Shown: positions 17,926 to 27,785, counted from the first letter of the stretch. The stretch: DNA of 64,000 nucleotides from Bacteroidota bacterium (GCA_018818065.1 JAHISV010000009.1:124001-188000); one strand, 5' to 3'. Numbers and translations are program-made. The notes: generated by a model from the letters alone, not told the origin.

Positions 17926-18903
17926 TTATAACAAATCATTTTTTTTGAGCCATTCATCGTTATAGATTGTGCTGAAATATTTATAGCCTGAATCGCAAAA
18001 TAGTGTTACGATGTTTACTTCTTTGTCCAATTCCCTGGCGATCTTCATGGCGCCATAAATATTTGCTCCACTGGAGCCACCGGCAAGTATGCCTTCTTCA
18101 TTGGCCAGTTTTCTTGTCCATCCAATGGCTTTTTTATCAGTAACCTGCATCATATCATCCATCATCTCAAGTTGAGCAGTTTTAATAAGAAACTCGTCCC
18201 CTATCCCCTCAATCATATATCTTGACGGTTCGATAAGTTTTTTTGTCTTGAAGTAGTCATAAAAAACAGAACCTATGGGATCAATACCAATGAGCTTCAA
18301 ATTTGGATTCATCTCCTTAAGGTATTTACCTGCTCCGAACAGAGTACCACCTGTTCCAACTCCGGCAATAAAGTAGTCTATTTTACCCCCGGTCTGATTC
18401 CATATTTCCGGACCTAATCCTGTGTAGTGAGATTCGTTGTTATCAAGATTATTATGCTGATCAACGTAGTATAGAGAAGAATCTTCTTTGCAGAGCGACT
18501 CCGCATAGTTGTTATATGACCAGGGATTTTTTGGATCAAGGCTCGCATCTACGGTGATAAGCTCGACACCCAGTATTTCAAGCATCTTAAGTTTTTCTTT
18601 ACTGGTTGTATCCCGAATAACTATTTTTAATTTATAGCCTTTTTGCCTGGCAACAATGGCCAAACCCATGGCAGTATTTCCACTGGAGTTTTCAATGATG
18701 GTATCACCAGGTTTCAATTTCCCTTCACGTTCGGCTTTTTCAACCATATATCTGGATATTCTGTCTTTCACACTTCCGCCCGGATTCATAAATTCAAGCT
18801 TAGCATAAATATTGGCTTTTATTCCTTTGGTTATATTGTTTAACTTCACTAAGGGAGTATTACCAATTGCACCTAAAACATTGTCAAATTTCTGATCAGT
18901 CAT
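17926..18903 (-). CDS. cysK: cysteine synthase / PLP-dependent beta-family enzyme
   Basis: A 325-aa fold-type II PLP enzyme. PGGSVKDR places the PLP lysine at residue 46; ENSSGNTAMG at 71-80 forms the substrate-binding loop; GVGTGGTLFGAGKYLKE is the phosphate-binding glycine loop; and a C-terminal CDSGYKYFSTIYND is typical of the cysteine synthase/cystathionine beta-synthase group. It likely makes cysteine from O-acetylserine and sulfide; the IDPIGS and EGIGDEF segments are also close to cystathionine beta-synthase, so the substrate is not certain. Its ATG overlaps the fmt stop by one base (TAATG). Confidence 0.87.
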   Translation of the reverse strand: MTDQKFDNVLGAIGNTPLVKLNNITKGIKANIYAKLEFMNPGGSVKDRISRYMVEKAEREGKLKPGDTIIENSSGNTAMGLAIVARQKGYKLKIVIRDTTSKEKLKMLEILGVELITVDASLDPKNPWSYNNYAESLCKEDSSLYYVDQHNNLDNNESHYTGLGPEIWNQTGGKIDYFIAGVGTGGTLFGAGKYLKEMNPNLKLIGIDPIGSVFYDYFKTKKLIEPSRYMIEGIGDEFLIKTAQLEMMDDMMQVTDKKAIGWTRKLANEEGILAGGSSGANIYGAMKIARELDKEVNIVTLFCDSGYKYFSTIYNDEWLKKNDLL

Positions 18904-19817
18904 TATTGTCCTTTATCATCAGTTAGAGTATATCCACGCAGAAAGTCAGCGGCCGTCATTCTTTTTCTTCCTTCGGGTTGTATTTCGAGTACTTGTAGTG
19001 AGCCTTGACCACATCCAATAAATATTTCGTTCTTGGTTTGCATTACTTCACCAGGCGCAAGTTGCATTTCACTGATATTAGATTTGTATATCTTAAAATG
19101 TTTTTCATTTATTATACAGTATGCCCCAGGGAACGGCGACAAACCACGTACAAGATTATTTACTGATCTTGCATTTTTGTTAAAATCAATTCTACAGGTT
19201 TCTTTCGTTATTTTGGGAGCAGGAGTAGCCATTGAATCATCTTGAGGCAGAAGTTTAATGTTTCCATTTTCAATCATTGATACTGTCTTCAATACTAACC
19301 CGGAGCCAAGAATACTCATTTTGTCATGAATTGCACCAAAATTATCATCTTCGCCAACAGCCAAACTTTCTTTCGCTATTATATTGCCGGTATCTACCTT
19401 ATCAGCCAAAAAGAAAGTAGTGACACCTGTCTCATTATCTCCATTAATTATCGCCCATTGAATTGGTGCCGCGCCCCTGTACTTTGGCAGAAGAGAACCA
19501 TGTAAATTAAAGGACCCATACTTCGGCATCGTATAAATACTCTTTGGCAATATTCTAAAAGCAACAACAACAAAAAGATCGGCATCAAATTTTGCAATTT
19601 CTTTCAGAAAATTTTCATCATTTAATGAGACTGGCTGCAAACATGGAATGTTATTAGCAAGTGAATATTCTTTAACAGGAGTATATGAAACCTTTCTTCC
19701 CCTGCCACGCTCTTTATCCGGTGCAGTAACAACGGCAACTACTTCGTGCTCACTCTCAAATAATATATTTAATGAAGGTATGGCAAAATCAGGCGTGCCA
19801 AAAAAAATAATTTTCAT
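18903..19817 (-). CDS. fmt: methionyl-tRNA formyltransferase
   Basis: Formylates initiator Met-tRNA using 10-formyl-tetrahydrofolate. The N-terminal formyltransferase domain has IIFFGTPDFAIPSL at its start, the catalytic HGSLLPKYRGAAPIQWAI segment and ITxxxLxxxxDTG-like TFFLADKVDTGNI. The C-terminal OB-like domain ends with GRKRMTAADFLRGY. The open frame extends eleven codons further up, but family proteins begin at MKIIFFG, so ATG 19817 is chosen; AGGA lies about 12 nt upstream. It follows def, the usual partner, and is coupled to cysK by TAATG. Confidence 0.95.
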   Translation of the reverse strand: MKIIFFGTPDFAIPSLNILFESEHEVVAVVTAPDKERGRGRKVSYTPVKEYSLANNIPCLQPVSLNDENFLKEIAKFDADLFVVVAFRILPKSIYTMPKYGSFNLHGSLLPKYRGAAPIQWAIINGDNETGVTTFFLADKVDTGNIIAKESLAVGEDDNFGAIHDKMSILGSGLVLKTVSMIENGNIKLLPQDDSMATPAPKITKETCRIDFNKNARSVNNLVRGLSPFPGAYCIINEKHFKIYKSNISEMQLAPGEVMQTKNEIFIGCGQGSLQVLEIQPEGRKRMTAADFLRGYTLTDDKGQ

Positions 19818-19870
19818 ATTGATTATATTCCTGGCAGAAACCTCTGCCATTAAAGAAAAGAGTATATAGA

Positions 19871-20419
19871 CTACTCTTTTTTAGTTACAGGATAGTCGAT
19901 AATGGCTTCTCTGTTTTTAATTAATATTAATTCCTTTTTAAGCGAAGCTTTAATATCAGCATCCACTCTATCCGGTATCATTTTGCCAAGCAGATGATCG
20001 TATTCATGAAGAATAACTCTGGCAAAAAAGTCATCAGCTTCAATTTCCTGTTCCTTTTCATCAGTATCAAGATACTTGATTTTTATAATTTCCGGTCTTT
20101 CCACTTCCGCACGCAAATTAGGAAGGCTTAAACATCCTTCTTCAAAATAAACTGTTTCTTCTGATTCCAAAACTATTTCCGGATTAATCATTACCAAGGG
20201 CTTAAAATCCTCATACCCTTCAACCGGTTTTATATCCATAACAAAGATTGATTTGTCAACTCCAACCTGGTTAGCGGCAAGACCTACACCCTGTGCATTC
20301 CTCATCGTTTCAAACATATTCTGGATCAAAATAATTATTCTATCGTCAACCTGCTTTATAGGTTTCGTTTTTTTACTTAATATTTTATCACCATAAACAG
20401 TAATAGGCAAAACAGACAT
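19871..20419 (-). CDS. def: peptide deformylase
   Basis: A protein of about 182 aa with all three family motifs: GVGLAANQVG, EEGCLSLP and HEYDHLLG, whose Cys and two His residues bind the metal and whose Glu is catalytic. It removes the N-formyl group from nascent proteins and so works with the adjacent fmt. I select ATG 20419: the in-frame ATG four codons earlier supplies GGAG, placed six bases before 20419, as an ideal ribosome-binding site. It is a standard def-fmt arrangement. Confidence 0.96.
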   Translation of the reverse strand: MSVLPITVYGDKILSKKTKPIKQVDDRIIILIQNMFETMRNAQGVGLAANQVGVDKSIFVMDIKPVEGYEDFKPLVMINPEIVLESEETVYFEEGCLSLPNLRAEVERPEIIKIKYLDTDEKEQEIEADDFFARVILHEYDHLLGKMIPDRVDADIKASLKKELILIKNREAIIDYPVTKKE

Positions 20420-20436
20420 CTTCCACTCCATAGCTT

Positions 20437-21327
20437 TTATAAATTCTGTTCAATCACTTCTGCAGTCATATCATTAAATATGAGTACTTCAGAAGAATAA
20501 AAGAACATCCGAATTAGTAGTCGAAAAATAATTAACATTTGTTGCAGAATAAAGGTTAATATCATAAAATAATAAGGCGTACTGGGAATAAAGCGGCCGA
20601 TCAGATTATAGACAATTGCCCCAAGGGCGCCGATAATCGAGATAGCAACAAAAATTGAAAAGGAAGTGTTAAAACTATCCTTAATAAAGATAATTGCAAT
20701 GAAGATTGATTGGAATGCACTTGTACCATCACGGGATACCATAATCACTTTTGCATAATCGGCAATTATTGCTGTCAGACCGATGAGAAAGATAAGAAGA
20801 ATATATTTCACACCCTTCAGAATGAATTCCATCATTGCATTTTCAGAATTAGCAAAACCAATACTTATCAGGTTCCCCAATAGCTCATTAAGTAAAAAAG
20901 CTGCACCGTAGAAAAAAATTGATATAAGCAGCACCTTAAGAAATCTAAACCAGAACTTAACACACCCGTAAAAAAAATCGAGAATGTGATTTTTTTTGGG
21001 AGAATTAAATATGGCTATTAGACCTCCCGAGAAAAAATTCTGTATAACAAGATATGCGATCATTGCAGCAAAAAAGAGGAATAGAATTCCATCTAATTGT
21101 TTATCATGAATATTTAGAAACTGGGTAAGCCATAACATGTCCATACCACTGGCCAATTTGTCACTTAAAAATGAATTCCCAAGCGAATCGAGCATAATAT
21201 GATACAGGGGCATAGTAATTACCAAAGAAGTAATAGCACTAAGGGCCCAAAGGAGAATGACAAATTTTGAATTATAGAACACCGATCTAAAGGCAGAAAC
21301 AAACAATTTATTGGCAGATAGTTTCAT
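20437..21327 (-). CDS. hypothetical multi-pass membrane protein
   Basis: About 296 aa with roughly six hydrophobic segments, basic ends and no motif that I recognise. The start is set at ATG 21327, which overlaps the stop of the upstream M1 peptidase gene as ATGA; the longer frame to 21375 would run well inside that gene. The coupling suggests that its product works with, or in the same membrane as, the M1-type peptidase. Similar 5-6 helix proteins without assigned function are common in Bacteroidota. No function is proposed. Confidence 0.7.
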   Translation of the reverse strand: MKLSANKLFVSAFRSVFYNSKFVILLWALSAITSLVITMPLYHIMLDSLGNSFLSDKLASGMDMLWLTQFLNIHDKQLDGILFLFFAAMIAYLVIQNFFSGGLIAIFNSPKKNHILDFFYGCVKFWFRFLKVLLISIFFYGAAFLLNELLGNLISIGFANSENAMMEFILKGVKYILLIFLIGLTAIIADYAKVIMVSRDGTSAFQSIFIAIIFIKDSFNTSFSIFVAISIIGALGAIVYNLIGRFIPSTPYYFMILTFILQQMLIIFRLLIRMFFYSSEVLIFNDMTAEVIEQNL

Positions 21328-23303
21328 GCAATACTCCCCAAAATAGTAAGAACATTTTGGATCCAGAAAAACCATCTCATGGAGAATGAAAGAGATGCGC
21401 CATATTTTCTTTCCATTGTAAAAGAATTATTTGAGAAATCGTGGTCAAATAAATTCAGTCTTAAGGGATCAACTTCCGCACCCAATACTTTTTTGTCAGT
21501 TTCAAATCTTATAATTTTAAATCGGTCTTTTCCATCCCAGCTTTTATACAAAGTGTCAGTTTCTGTTATCAATGCTATATCGGTTCTTACAATGCCTCCC
21601 AAAAATCTTTCTACATCTACTTCATATACATTATTCTTTATTTCCCTCACATCTGTAATGCCATAGTCAAATGATCTGTTTTCTTTGTAGAATGCATCCC
21701 AAAACCACGATAAATTCTCATTACTCATCTCTTCAGCCAGTCTGATGAAATCACTTCCCTTTGGATGCTTAAACTTGTACTCCTCAAAAAACTTTTTAAT
21801 TATCTGCATCATCACTTTTTGCCCAATACGTTTTTCGAGGGACATAAGCATCATTTCAGGTTTATGATAGGCGTTATTATAATATGCATTTACTCGAAGT
21901 ATTTCATTTGAAGCATCAGCAATAGCTCCTATTGCCTTACTTTTATAATAATTCACAAAACTGTTGTAACCCTTTTCTAAGGCGAAGTCGCCCAAAGTAT
22001 AAATAAGTGGTATTTCATTGTACTGCAAAAAATTGATCCCTTCAATTGAGATGTAATCCAGAAAACGAAAAGTAGAATATTGAGGTCCATATTTTTCGTA
22101 TAATAATTTCGATGTTAAGAAAGTTGTAATACCCTCATCCAGCCATGCTTCATGAACTTCATCATTTGCAACCATGCCCTGGAAGTACTGATGAATGAAC
22201 TCATGCAAAGCAATCGATTCAATTCTAAGATTTTTCTTTCTTGAGAACAATTCTGATCGAACCGTGAACAATGTTGGATATTCCATTCCACCGGCTTGTG
22301 AAGTTCTGGGCGGATCGATACAGGTAAGGGTTTCGTAGGGGTAGGAACCAATGTTATCCTCAAAATATTTCATGCCATATTTAATTGCATCAAAATACCG
22401 CTCCATATATTTAGCATGTTCGGGTTGAAGGAATAATTTAATTACAACCTGAGACGAATCATTTCGATAGAATGTGGTTGAATAAGATTCTATTTCATCG
22501 GATGCCATCCAGGCAAAATCATGAACTGCATTTTGTATTACGGAGTATATCTCTCGATCTTCCTGCGTAACTGATTTCATAACTACTCCTGTTGAAGCAA
22601 CCTTATAACCGGCAGGTACAGACAACTCTACTTCATAGTCAGCAAAATCTGAGTAAAAATTTGTGTTTGGGTAAAAGCTGCTGCAATTCCACCTGCCATT
22701 CTCAAATACACCAAGCTTTGGATACCATTGCGAAATGAAATAGAAATTACGCCCTGCAGCGTATCCCAAACGTTTGAGTGATTTTGGGACCTTAAAGCTG
22801 TAAGCTATTTCAATAAATACTGAGTCGCCTGTTAAAATATCTTTTGGAAGAGAAATAAAAGCAACAGTACTGTCTTCAGGGTATTCCGGATTTTCGCTGA
22901 AGTAATTAAACGAAACAGTTTCAGAATCAATGGAGAGTCTTTCAATTTCAATTCGTGTTGATGTCTCAGCATCTACCGGGTATCGTTTTGAAAAAATTGT
23001 ATGGTTCCCCGAATAGCCATTTAAATACAAATGAAAAAATAATTTATTGGTACCATATTCAGTTTTATTGTACCATAAAATTTTTTCTTTAACTCTGATT
23101 TTGTTAATATCATTTTCAAGAATGGCTTTAATGTCATATTTTGCTGTGGATATATATTCTTCACTAACAGAGTTTAGCAGTCCATTGGAATAACCTTGCG
23201 CTTCAAGCGAGTCTTCGTAAAATTCTTTCTTGGAAATTAATCCATTTACCGCAAGCAATGCGCAAAGAACAAGGAATAATATGAGCAATAAGTATTTCTT
23301 CAT
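21324..23303 (-). CDS. M1 family metallopeptidase, membrane-anchored
   Basis: A 659-aa zinc peptidase with an N-terminal hydrophobic leader (3-22), a beta-rich N domain, the substrate motif GGMEYP at 338-343 (GxMEN variant with Tyr for Asn), zinc site HEFIH at 367-371 and the third ligand Glu 390 in WLDEG. The last 20 or so residues are hydrophobic and could anchor the C terminus. It is most likely a periplasmic aminopeptidase-type enzyme; altered GxMEN may change N-terminus recognition. It is translationally coupled (ATGA) to the following membrane protein gene. Confidence 0.88.
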   Translation of the reverse strand: MKKYLLLILFLVLCALLAVNGLISKKEFYEDSLEAQGYSNGLLNSVSEEYISTAKYDIKAILENDINKIRVKEKILWYNKTEYGTNKLFFHLYLNGYSGNHTIFSKRYPVDAETSTRIEIERLSIDSETVSFNYFSENPEYPEDSTVAFISLPKDILTGDSVFIEIAYSFKVPKSLKRLGYAAGRNFYFISQWYPKLGVFENGRWNCSSFYPNTNFYSDFADYEVELSVPAGYKVASTGVVMKSVTQEDREIYSVIQNAVHDFAWMASDEIESYSTTFYRNDSSQVVIKLFLQPEHAKYMERYFDAIKYGMKYFEDNIGSYPYETLTCIDPPRTSQAGGMEYPTLFTVRSELFSRKKNLRIESIALHEFIHQYFQGMVANDEVHEAWLDEGITTFLTSKLLYEKYGPQYSTFRFLDYISIEGINFLQYNEIPLIYTLGDFALEKGYNSFVNYYKSKAIGAIADASNEILRVNAYYNNAYHKPEMMLMSLEKRIGQKVMMQIIKKFFEEYKFKHPKGSDFIRLAEEMSNENLSWFWDAFYKENRSFDYGITDVREIKNNVYEVDVERFLGGIVRTDIALITETDTLYKSWDGKDRFKIIRFETDKKVLGAEVDPLRLNLFDHDFSNNSFTMERKYGASLSFSMRWFFWIQNVLTILGSIA

Positions 23304-23489
23304 GTATCTTTTAGCTTGTTTTATACAGTACCAAATTATTGACTATAATATAAATATTTAATTGAATATAATTGCTACACGCTCAGTTATATTAAACTTA
23401 GTAAAAACTACTGCAAAATTTGGGGGGAGATTGTCGTAGCGTGCTGTATATGCATCTCCTCTATTATTAAAATAAACCCCGGATAATAA

Positions 23490-25826
23490 ATGCACATAAG
23501 AATCACTTCTTTTTTACTTGCCTTTCTTTTACTGTACGGATATTCAATTGCCAATAATCTGCCTGATGGAGATGTTACGATATCTGGTTTCATAAAAGAC
23601 GCTTCATCCGGAGAAGAGCTTATCGGAACGAATATTATACTCTATTTACCTGGCGATGATAACTCCTACTTCAGGGGAGTTGCATCAAACCGATATGGTT
23701 TTTATGCTTTGCCCGGTATTGCTTCAGGGACTTACTATATCGAGTTCCGAAATGTTGGTTACAGAACACATCGAGATACTCTGATTATAAGCGTATCAAG
23801 CGGAAGTCTAAAATATGATGCTTTTCTTGATGAAGAAGACATTCTACTAAGCGAAGTTACCGTAAGTGCACAGCGAGAATCAAAGGCTATAGTTAGTGAA
23901 ATAAAACTGACACACAATATGCTGAAATCACTTCCTACCATGAGTGGTGAAGTTGATATTTTTAAGTCGCTGGTTTTATTGCCCGGTGTTCAGACAGCAA
24001 CTGAGATTTCAAGTGGATTATACATTAGAGGCGGTTCTCCGGATCAAACACTCACATTAGTAGATAACATGATGGTTTACAACCCTTCACATCTTGGCAA
24101 CTTTGCATCAACTTTTAATTCCAATGCAGTACAGGATATTATTCTTGTTAAGGGGGCATACCCGGCTGAATATGGGGGGAGATTATCCTCCGTATTGGAC
24201 ATAAAATTGCGAAGTGGAACCAAGGAAAAAGAGAAGGCTAACTTCGGTCTGGGTACACTTAATTCCTATGTAACTCTGGAGGGACCACTTAATGATAAAT
24301 CGACTTTTCTACTCTCTGGAAGAAGCATGTATTATGATTTGGTACAAAAAACAGTTTTTAGTGATTCTGAAAACCCCTACTACAATTTTCATGATTTGAA
24401 TGCAAAGTTTACCTACGAATTATCTGATAAAGACGCTCTTTCCCTTAGTGCGTTTTACAGTAGGGATAAATTATACAGCCCGGATAATGCCGGAGACCTT
24501 GAATATGAAATGAGTTGGCTGAATGGCAGTGTTTCGTTAAATTGGATGAGATCCAGTGAGAAATACATTTCAAACACAGCAATAAGCTATGTTCAATATC
24601 AATTTGACTCCAAGCTGGATAACGGATTACAAAGCATACAAGCCTCGGATTATTTTGCATCTTCAAAACTAAGTGATGTTAACTTAAGCAGTGACTTTGA
24701 AATCTTTCTGCATGAAAATCATAAAATGAAAACGGGACTGCAAATATTTATGCATAATTATGATTTGATAGCGAGCGATATCTATCACAATGCTCTTGAA
24801 AATGATTCTGATTTAAGAACCAAAATACTTTCCATAGAATCATCGGCATTTATGCAGCTCGAATCTCAAATAACCGCTCAGCTGAAATCGAATGTTGGCA
24901 CAAGAATATATTATTTTAAGAATCAAAAGCGGGTTAACATTGAACCACGGGTTTCATTTATGTACTCCTTCGACGAGGCATTCTCAGTCAAAGCTGCCTA
25001 TTCCCTAACTCATCAGTTCATTCATTTAATGTTCCGTAATGATATTTCATTGCCGACTGACTTCTGGTTCCCTTCAACTAAAGAGATATCTCCAAGCCGC
25101 TCTCAGCAATTCGTCGTTGGATTAGAATCCGAATTATTTGACAAACAATATCTCGTTTCTGTCGAAGCCTATTACAGAGACATGAAAGATATTTATGAAT
25201 TCAAAGAGAACGCGAAGTTCAGTCCAAGTACACCAATCGTTGACTTGTTAACCAAGGGACAAGGTGAAGCATATGGAATTGAATTTTTCCTCAATAAAAC
25301 AGTTGGCAGTTTTACCGGATGGATTGGGTACACATATTCCTTTACCCGCAGATTATTTGATGACTTGAACATTGGTAGAATTTACTATCCACGTTATGAC
25401 AGGCGAAATGATATTTCTGTAGTATTATCATACAAAATGTCCAAAAACTTTTCTCTTAGTGCAACCTGGAACTATGCCAGCGGTCAGGGCATGACCATGC
25501 CTTATGCTCAATACCAGGGTCAAAAGATAGGAAATCAAACCGGTTCGGAACTTCTACTTTTTTATTCAGAAAGAAATGGTCACAAATTACCTGACTATCA
25601 CAAGCTTGATATTAGTGCCTCATACGATTTTCAATTTGATGATTCAGAGTTGACCGTTTATATGAGTTTATACAATGTTTATAACAGACAGAATATATTC
25701 GCTCAGTTCGTTTCATTTGAGGAGGAAACAAATCCTGATACTCAGGAGAGTGTAACAACGCCAAAGATCAAACAAATTGTGCTATTCCCTTTCATACCAA
25801 CTTTCGGAATAAAATATAACTTATAA
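23490..25826 (+). CDS. TonB-dependent outer-membrane receptor with CarboxypepD_reg-like domain
   Basis: A 778-aa receptor. Signal peptide about 1-21; carboxypeptidase-regulatory-like beta-sandwich about 27-113 (SGFIKDASSGEELIGTNI start); plug domain about 130-235 with LYIRGGSPDQTLTLVDNM, VYNPSHLGNF and YPAEYGGRLSSVLDI; the rest is an outer-membrane beta-barrel ending in a typical aromatic C terminus. Such receptors import metal chelates, glycans or other large ligands at the expense of TonB energy. It heads the plus-strand operon with a DUF4249 lipoprotein and two rhodanese-like lipoproteins. The ligand is unknown. ATG 23490 directly precedes the signal peptide. Confidence 0.92.
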   Translation: MHIRITSFLLAFLLLYGYSIANNLPDGDVTISGFIKDASSGEELIGTNIILYLPGDDNSYFRGVASNRYGFYALPGIASGTYYIEFRNVGYRTHRDTLIISVSSGSLKYDAFLDEEDILLSEVTVSAQRESKAIVSEIKLTHNMLKSLPTMSGEVDIFKSLVLLPGVQTATEISSGLYIRGGSPDQTLTLVDNMMVYNPSHLGNFASTFNSNAVQDIILVKGAYPAEYGGRLSSVLDIKLRSGTKEKEKANFGLGTLNSYVTLEGPLNDKSTFLLSGRSMYYDLVQKTVFSDSENPYYNFHDLNAKFTYELSDKDALSLSAFYSRDKLYSPDNAGDLEYEMSWLNGSVSLNWMRSSEKYISNTAISYVQYQFDSKLDNGLQSIQASDYFASSKLSDVNLSSDFEIFLHENHKMKTGLQIFMHNYDLIASDIYHNALENDSDLRTKILSIESSAFMQLESQITAQLKSNVGTRIYYFKNQKRVNIEPRVSFMYSFDEAFSVKAAYSLTHQFIHLMFRNDISLPTDFWFPSTKEISPSRSQQFVVGLESELFDKQYLVSVEAYYRDMKDIYEFKENAKFSPSTPIVDLLTKGQGEAYGIEFFLNKTVGSFTGWIGYTYSFTRRLFDDLNIGRIYYPRYDRRNDISVVLSYKMSKNFSLSATWNYASGQGMTMPYAQYQGQKIGNQTGSELLLFYSERNGHKLPDYHKLDISASYDFQFDDSELTVYMSLYNVYNRQNIFAQFVSFEEETNPDTQESVTTPKIKQIVLFPFIPTFGIKYNL

Positions 25827-25836
25827 AAGGACTGTG

Positions 25837-26634
25837 ATGAAATTGAGAAAACTGTTTTACCTGATAAATATTTTGGTGCTCGGACTAATAATCGGATGTC
25901 AGGATACCAAAATAATTGAAGTTGATTTACCATATACAGAGTTCACTGTAGTCTATGGCAATATGCAGGCCGATACAAGTTTTGAAGAAGTCTGGATTAC
26001 AAGAACTCTCCCGCTCAATCAGACATTTAATATTGAAGATGCTTCAATTCCTAATGCTATAGCATACTTTGTTCTGGATGGAATGAATGTGATTCCACTA
26101 AGATTTAGTGGCGCCGGTAAATATAAACCCTTTAATTCGATTTATCCTGAAGCGGGACAAACTTATGAACTATTCATTGAAATTGACGGAAATCGGTTCT
26201 ATGCAGAATCTAAGGTACCTGAGCCTCCAACTGCAGGAAGAGTTGAATTGATAGATAACTATATAAGTCTAGATGTCAATACAAGGGCAAACGAGTCTTA
26301 CGGTGCTTTATGGGTTTACATTGACGGGCGCTATATAACTCAGGCAGATGAAATACATTCACTTATTGAAAGCCCGGGAGATGGTTCAGTTGTTACAGTT
26401 CGGACAAAAATAATTCCAGATGATGTGATGGATTCAAATTCTTCGGACAATCTTTACATTTATCTATACGCCTTTGATAAAGATTTTGCCAGATATTTTA
26501 ATTCTAAAGCAAAAAATTCTTCTGTAGATAACGCACTTACACAAGGCGGCTCTCCAATTTTCACCAATGTAAGTGGAGAAAATGTAATTGGGGCATTTAC
26601 CGCTTCGGCTAAATCCTTAATTGAATTAAATTAA
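25837..26634 (+). CDS. DUF4249 lipoprotein
   Basis: About 265 aa with a lipoprotein signal (basic N terminus, hydrophobic core, lipobox LIIGC at about residues 16-20), then a beta-rich domain resembling DUF4249, which in Bacteroidota is typically encoded right after CarboxypepD_reg-type TonB receptors. It probably sits on the outer membrane as an accessory to the receptor, possibly in ligand capture. ATG 25837, one codon after a GTG, is preferred because AAGG sits six bases upstream. It starts 10 bp after the receptor stop. Confidence 0.8.
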   Translation: MKLRKLFYLINILVLGLIIGCQDTKIIEVDLPYTEFTVVYGNMQADTSFEEVWITRTLPLNQTFNIEDASIPNAIAYFVLDGMNVIPLRFSGAGKYKPFNSIYPEAGQTYELFIEIDGNRFYAESKVPEPPTAGRVELIDNYISLDVNTRANESYGALWVYIDGRYITQADEIHSLIESPGDGSVVTVRTKIIPDDVMDSNSSDNLYIYLYAFDKDFARYFNSKAKNSSVDNALTQGGSPIFTNVSGENVIGAFTASAKSLIELN

Positions 26635-26648
26635 TGGGGAAATAAATA

Positions 26649-27785
26649 ATGAGCATTAAACCCAGATTAATAATAATGGTATTAGGGGTTATTCTTTCGT
26701 CTTGTTTGGAATCGCCTATTTATGAGAGCGGCTATATACCGGACTCCACATTTCCGGCAGAAGCAATTGCATATATCGATATGCAGGGATCCTTTCGTGA
26801 CAATGAGGGAGTACCTTACTTAGTCGAACCCATTGGAGTCTATTTTGCTCCTGATAGTTTTATCATCCTGGATGTTAGAACTGAAGAGCAATTTGCCTCA
26901 GGACACATTAATGAGGCAATAAATATACAGGTTCCCGAATTAATTGACTACCTCTCCAATCTGAATAATCTGGAGGATAGACGAATTTTACTTGTGTGCG
27001 CAGATGGGTCATTGTCTTCATATGTTCACTGCTTGCTACGATTGTATGGTTTTGAGAATACAAGTGTTTTGAAATTTGGAATGGCTGGTTGGAATCCTGA
27101 CTTTGCTTCTGAATGGGCGGCTAATCTAAAAACCCTTGGCAAATATGCATTTATAGAATTAAATGGAGTAGCCTACCAATGGGATGAAATTACTCCTTTA
27201 CCAATTATCCCAAATGTTGAAGGGGAATTCATTCCAGACAGGGTAAAAAATCGAGTCAGGTATTTATTGTCTCAGAACATAACAGCCGAAGGAAATATTC
27301 ATGATATGACTAAACATTTCTGCAAATTTAATGAGATGTCACCATATTACGATCAATCTACAAAGACACTCCCCGGGATATCGATAATTTGTTATGATGA
27401 GAAGCAGATCTATTACCTGTACTCAACCAAGTTTGCCGAAAAAGAATCACATCCAATCCATTCAAATTCTATAGAATTACCAGCTCAGACTGATTTTAGG
27501 CTGCAAAGCTCTATCCAAAGAGTTCCAAGTCATAAAACAGTGATAGTTTATAGCAGAAGCCATCACAGAAGCGCATATCTTGTTGCGGTATTAAGATTAC
27601 TCGGATTTAATGCTAAATCACTTCAATACGGTGTTCACAGTTTTTCTTACGATGGACTTAGGAATAGACGGCTACCGCCTGAATATCCGCAGCTGCCTGA
27701 CCTCGAAATGCCTGACCTCGAAACTTTAAACGATGTTTTTTTCAGAGGAATGTATGGAAGTTTACCATATATAACGGGTGAATAA
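26649..27785 (+). CDS. rhodanese-like domain lipoprotein (copy 1)
   Basis: A 378-aa protein with lipobox LSSC (Cys 19), a rhodanese domain (about 68-160) with ILDVRTEEQFASGHI and the active-site loop VCADGSLSS (Cys 117), a linker containing PNVEGEFIPDRVK, and a C-terminal region (about 290-340) resembling a second rhodanese unit in which the loop reads YSRSHHRSAY without cysteine. A 15-bp perfect tandem repeat encodes LPDLEMPDLE near the end. Rhodaneses transfer or sense sulfane sulfur; the extracytoplasmic lipid-anchored form is unusual. It lies 14 bp after the DUF4249 gene and is paralogous to 28091-29197. Confidence 0.85.
   Translation: MSIKPRLIIMVLGVILSSCLESPIYESGYIPDSTFPAEAIAYIDMQGSFRDNEGVPYLVEPIGVYFAPDSFIILDVRTEEQFASGHINEAINIQVPELIDYLSNLNNLEDRRILLVCADGSLSSYVHCLLRLYGFENTSVLKFGMAGWNPDFASEWAANLKTLGKYAFIELNGVAYQWDEITPLPIIPNVEGEFIPDRVKNRVRYLLSQNITAEGNIHDMTKHFCKFNEMSPYYDQSTKTLPGISIICYDEKQIYYLYSTKFAEKESHPIHSNSIELPAQTDFRLQSSIQRVPSHKTVIVYSRSHHRSAYLVAVLRLLGFNAKSLQYGVHSFSYDGLRNRRLPPEYPQLPDLEMPDLETLNDVFFRGMYGSLPYITGE
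27694..27723 (+). repeat. 15-bp perfect tandem repeat (2 copies)
   Basis: TGCCTGACCTCGAAA occurs twice without interruption inside the rhodanese-like gene, encoding LPDLEMPDLE. The unit is a multiple of three, so copy-number change would keep the frame. Confidence 0.9.

Noticed and set aside
21324..23303. M1 peptidase as type IX secretion cargo
   Set aside because: No C-terminal beta-sandwich sorting domain; the C terminus is hydrophobic instead.
23304..23489. Riboswitch (cobalamin or similar) before the TonB receptor
   Set aside because: No conserved B12-box or other riboswitch core could be recognised.
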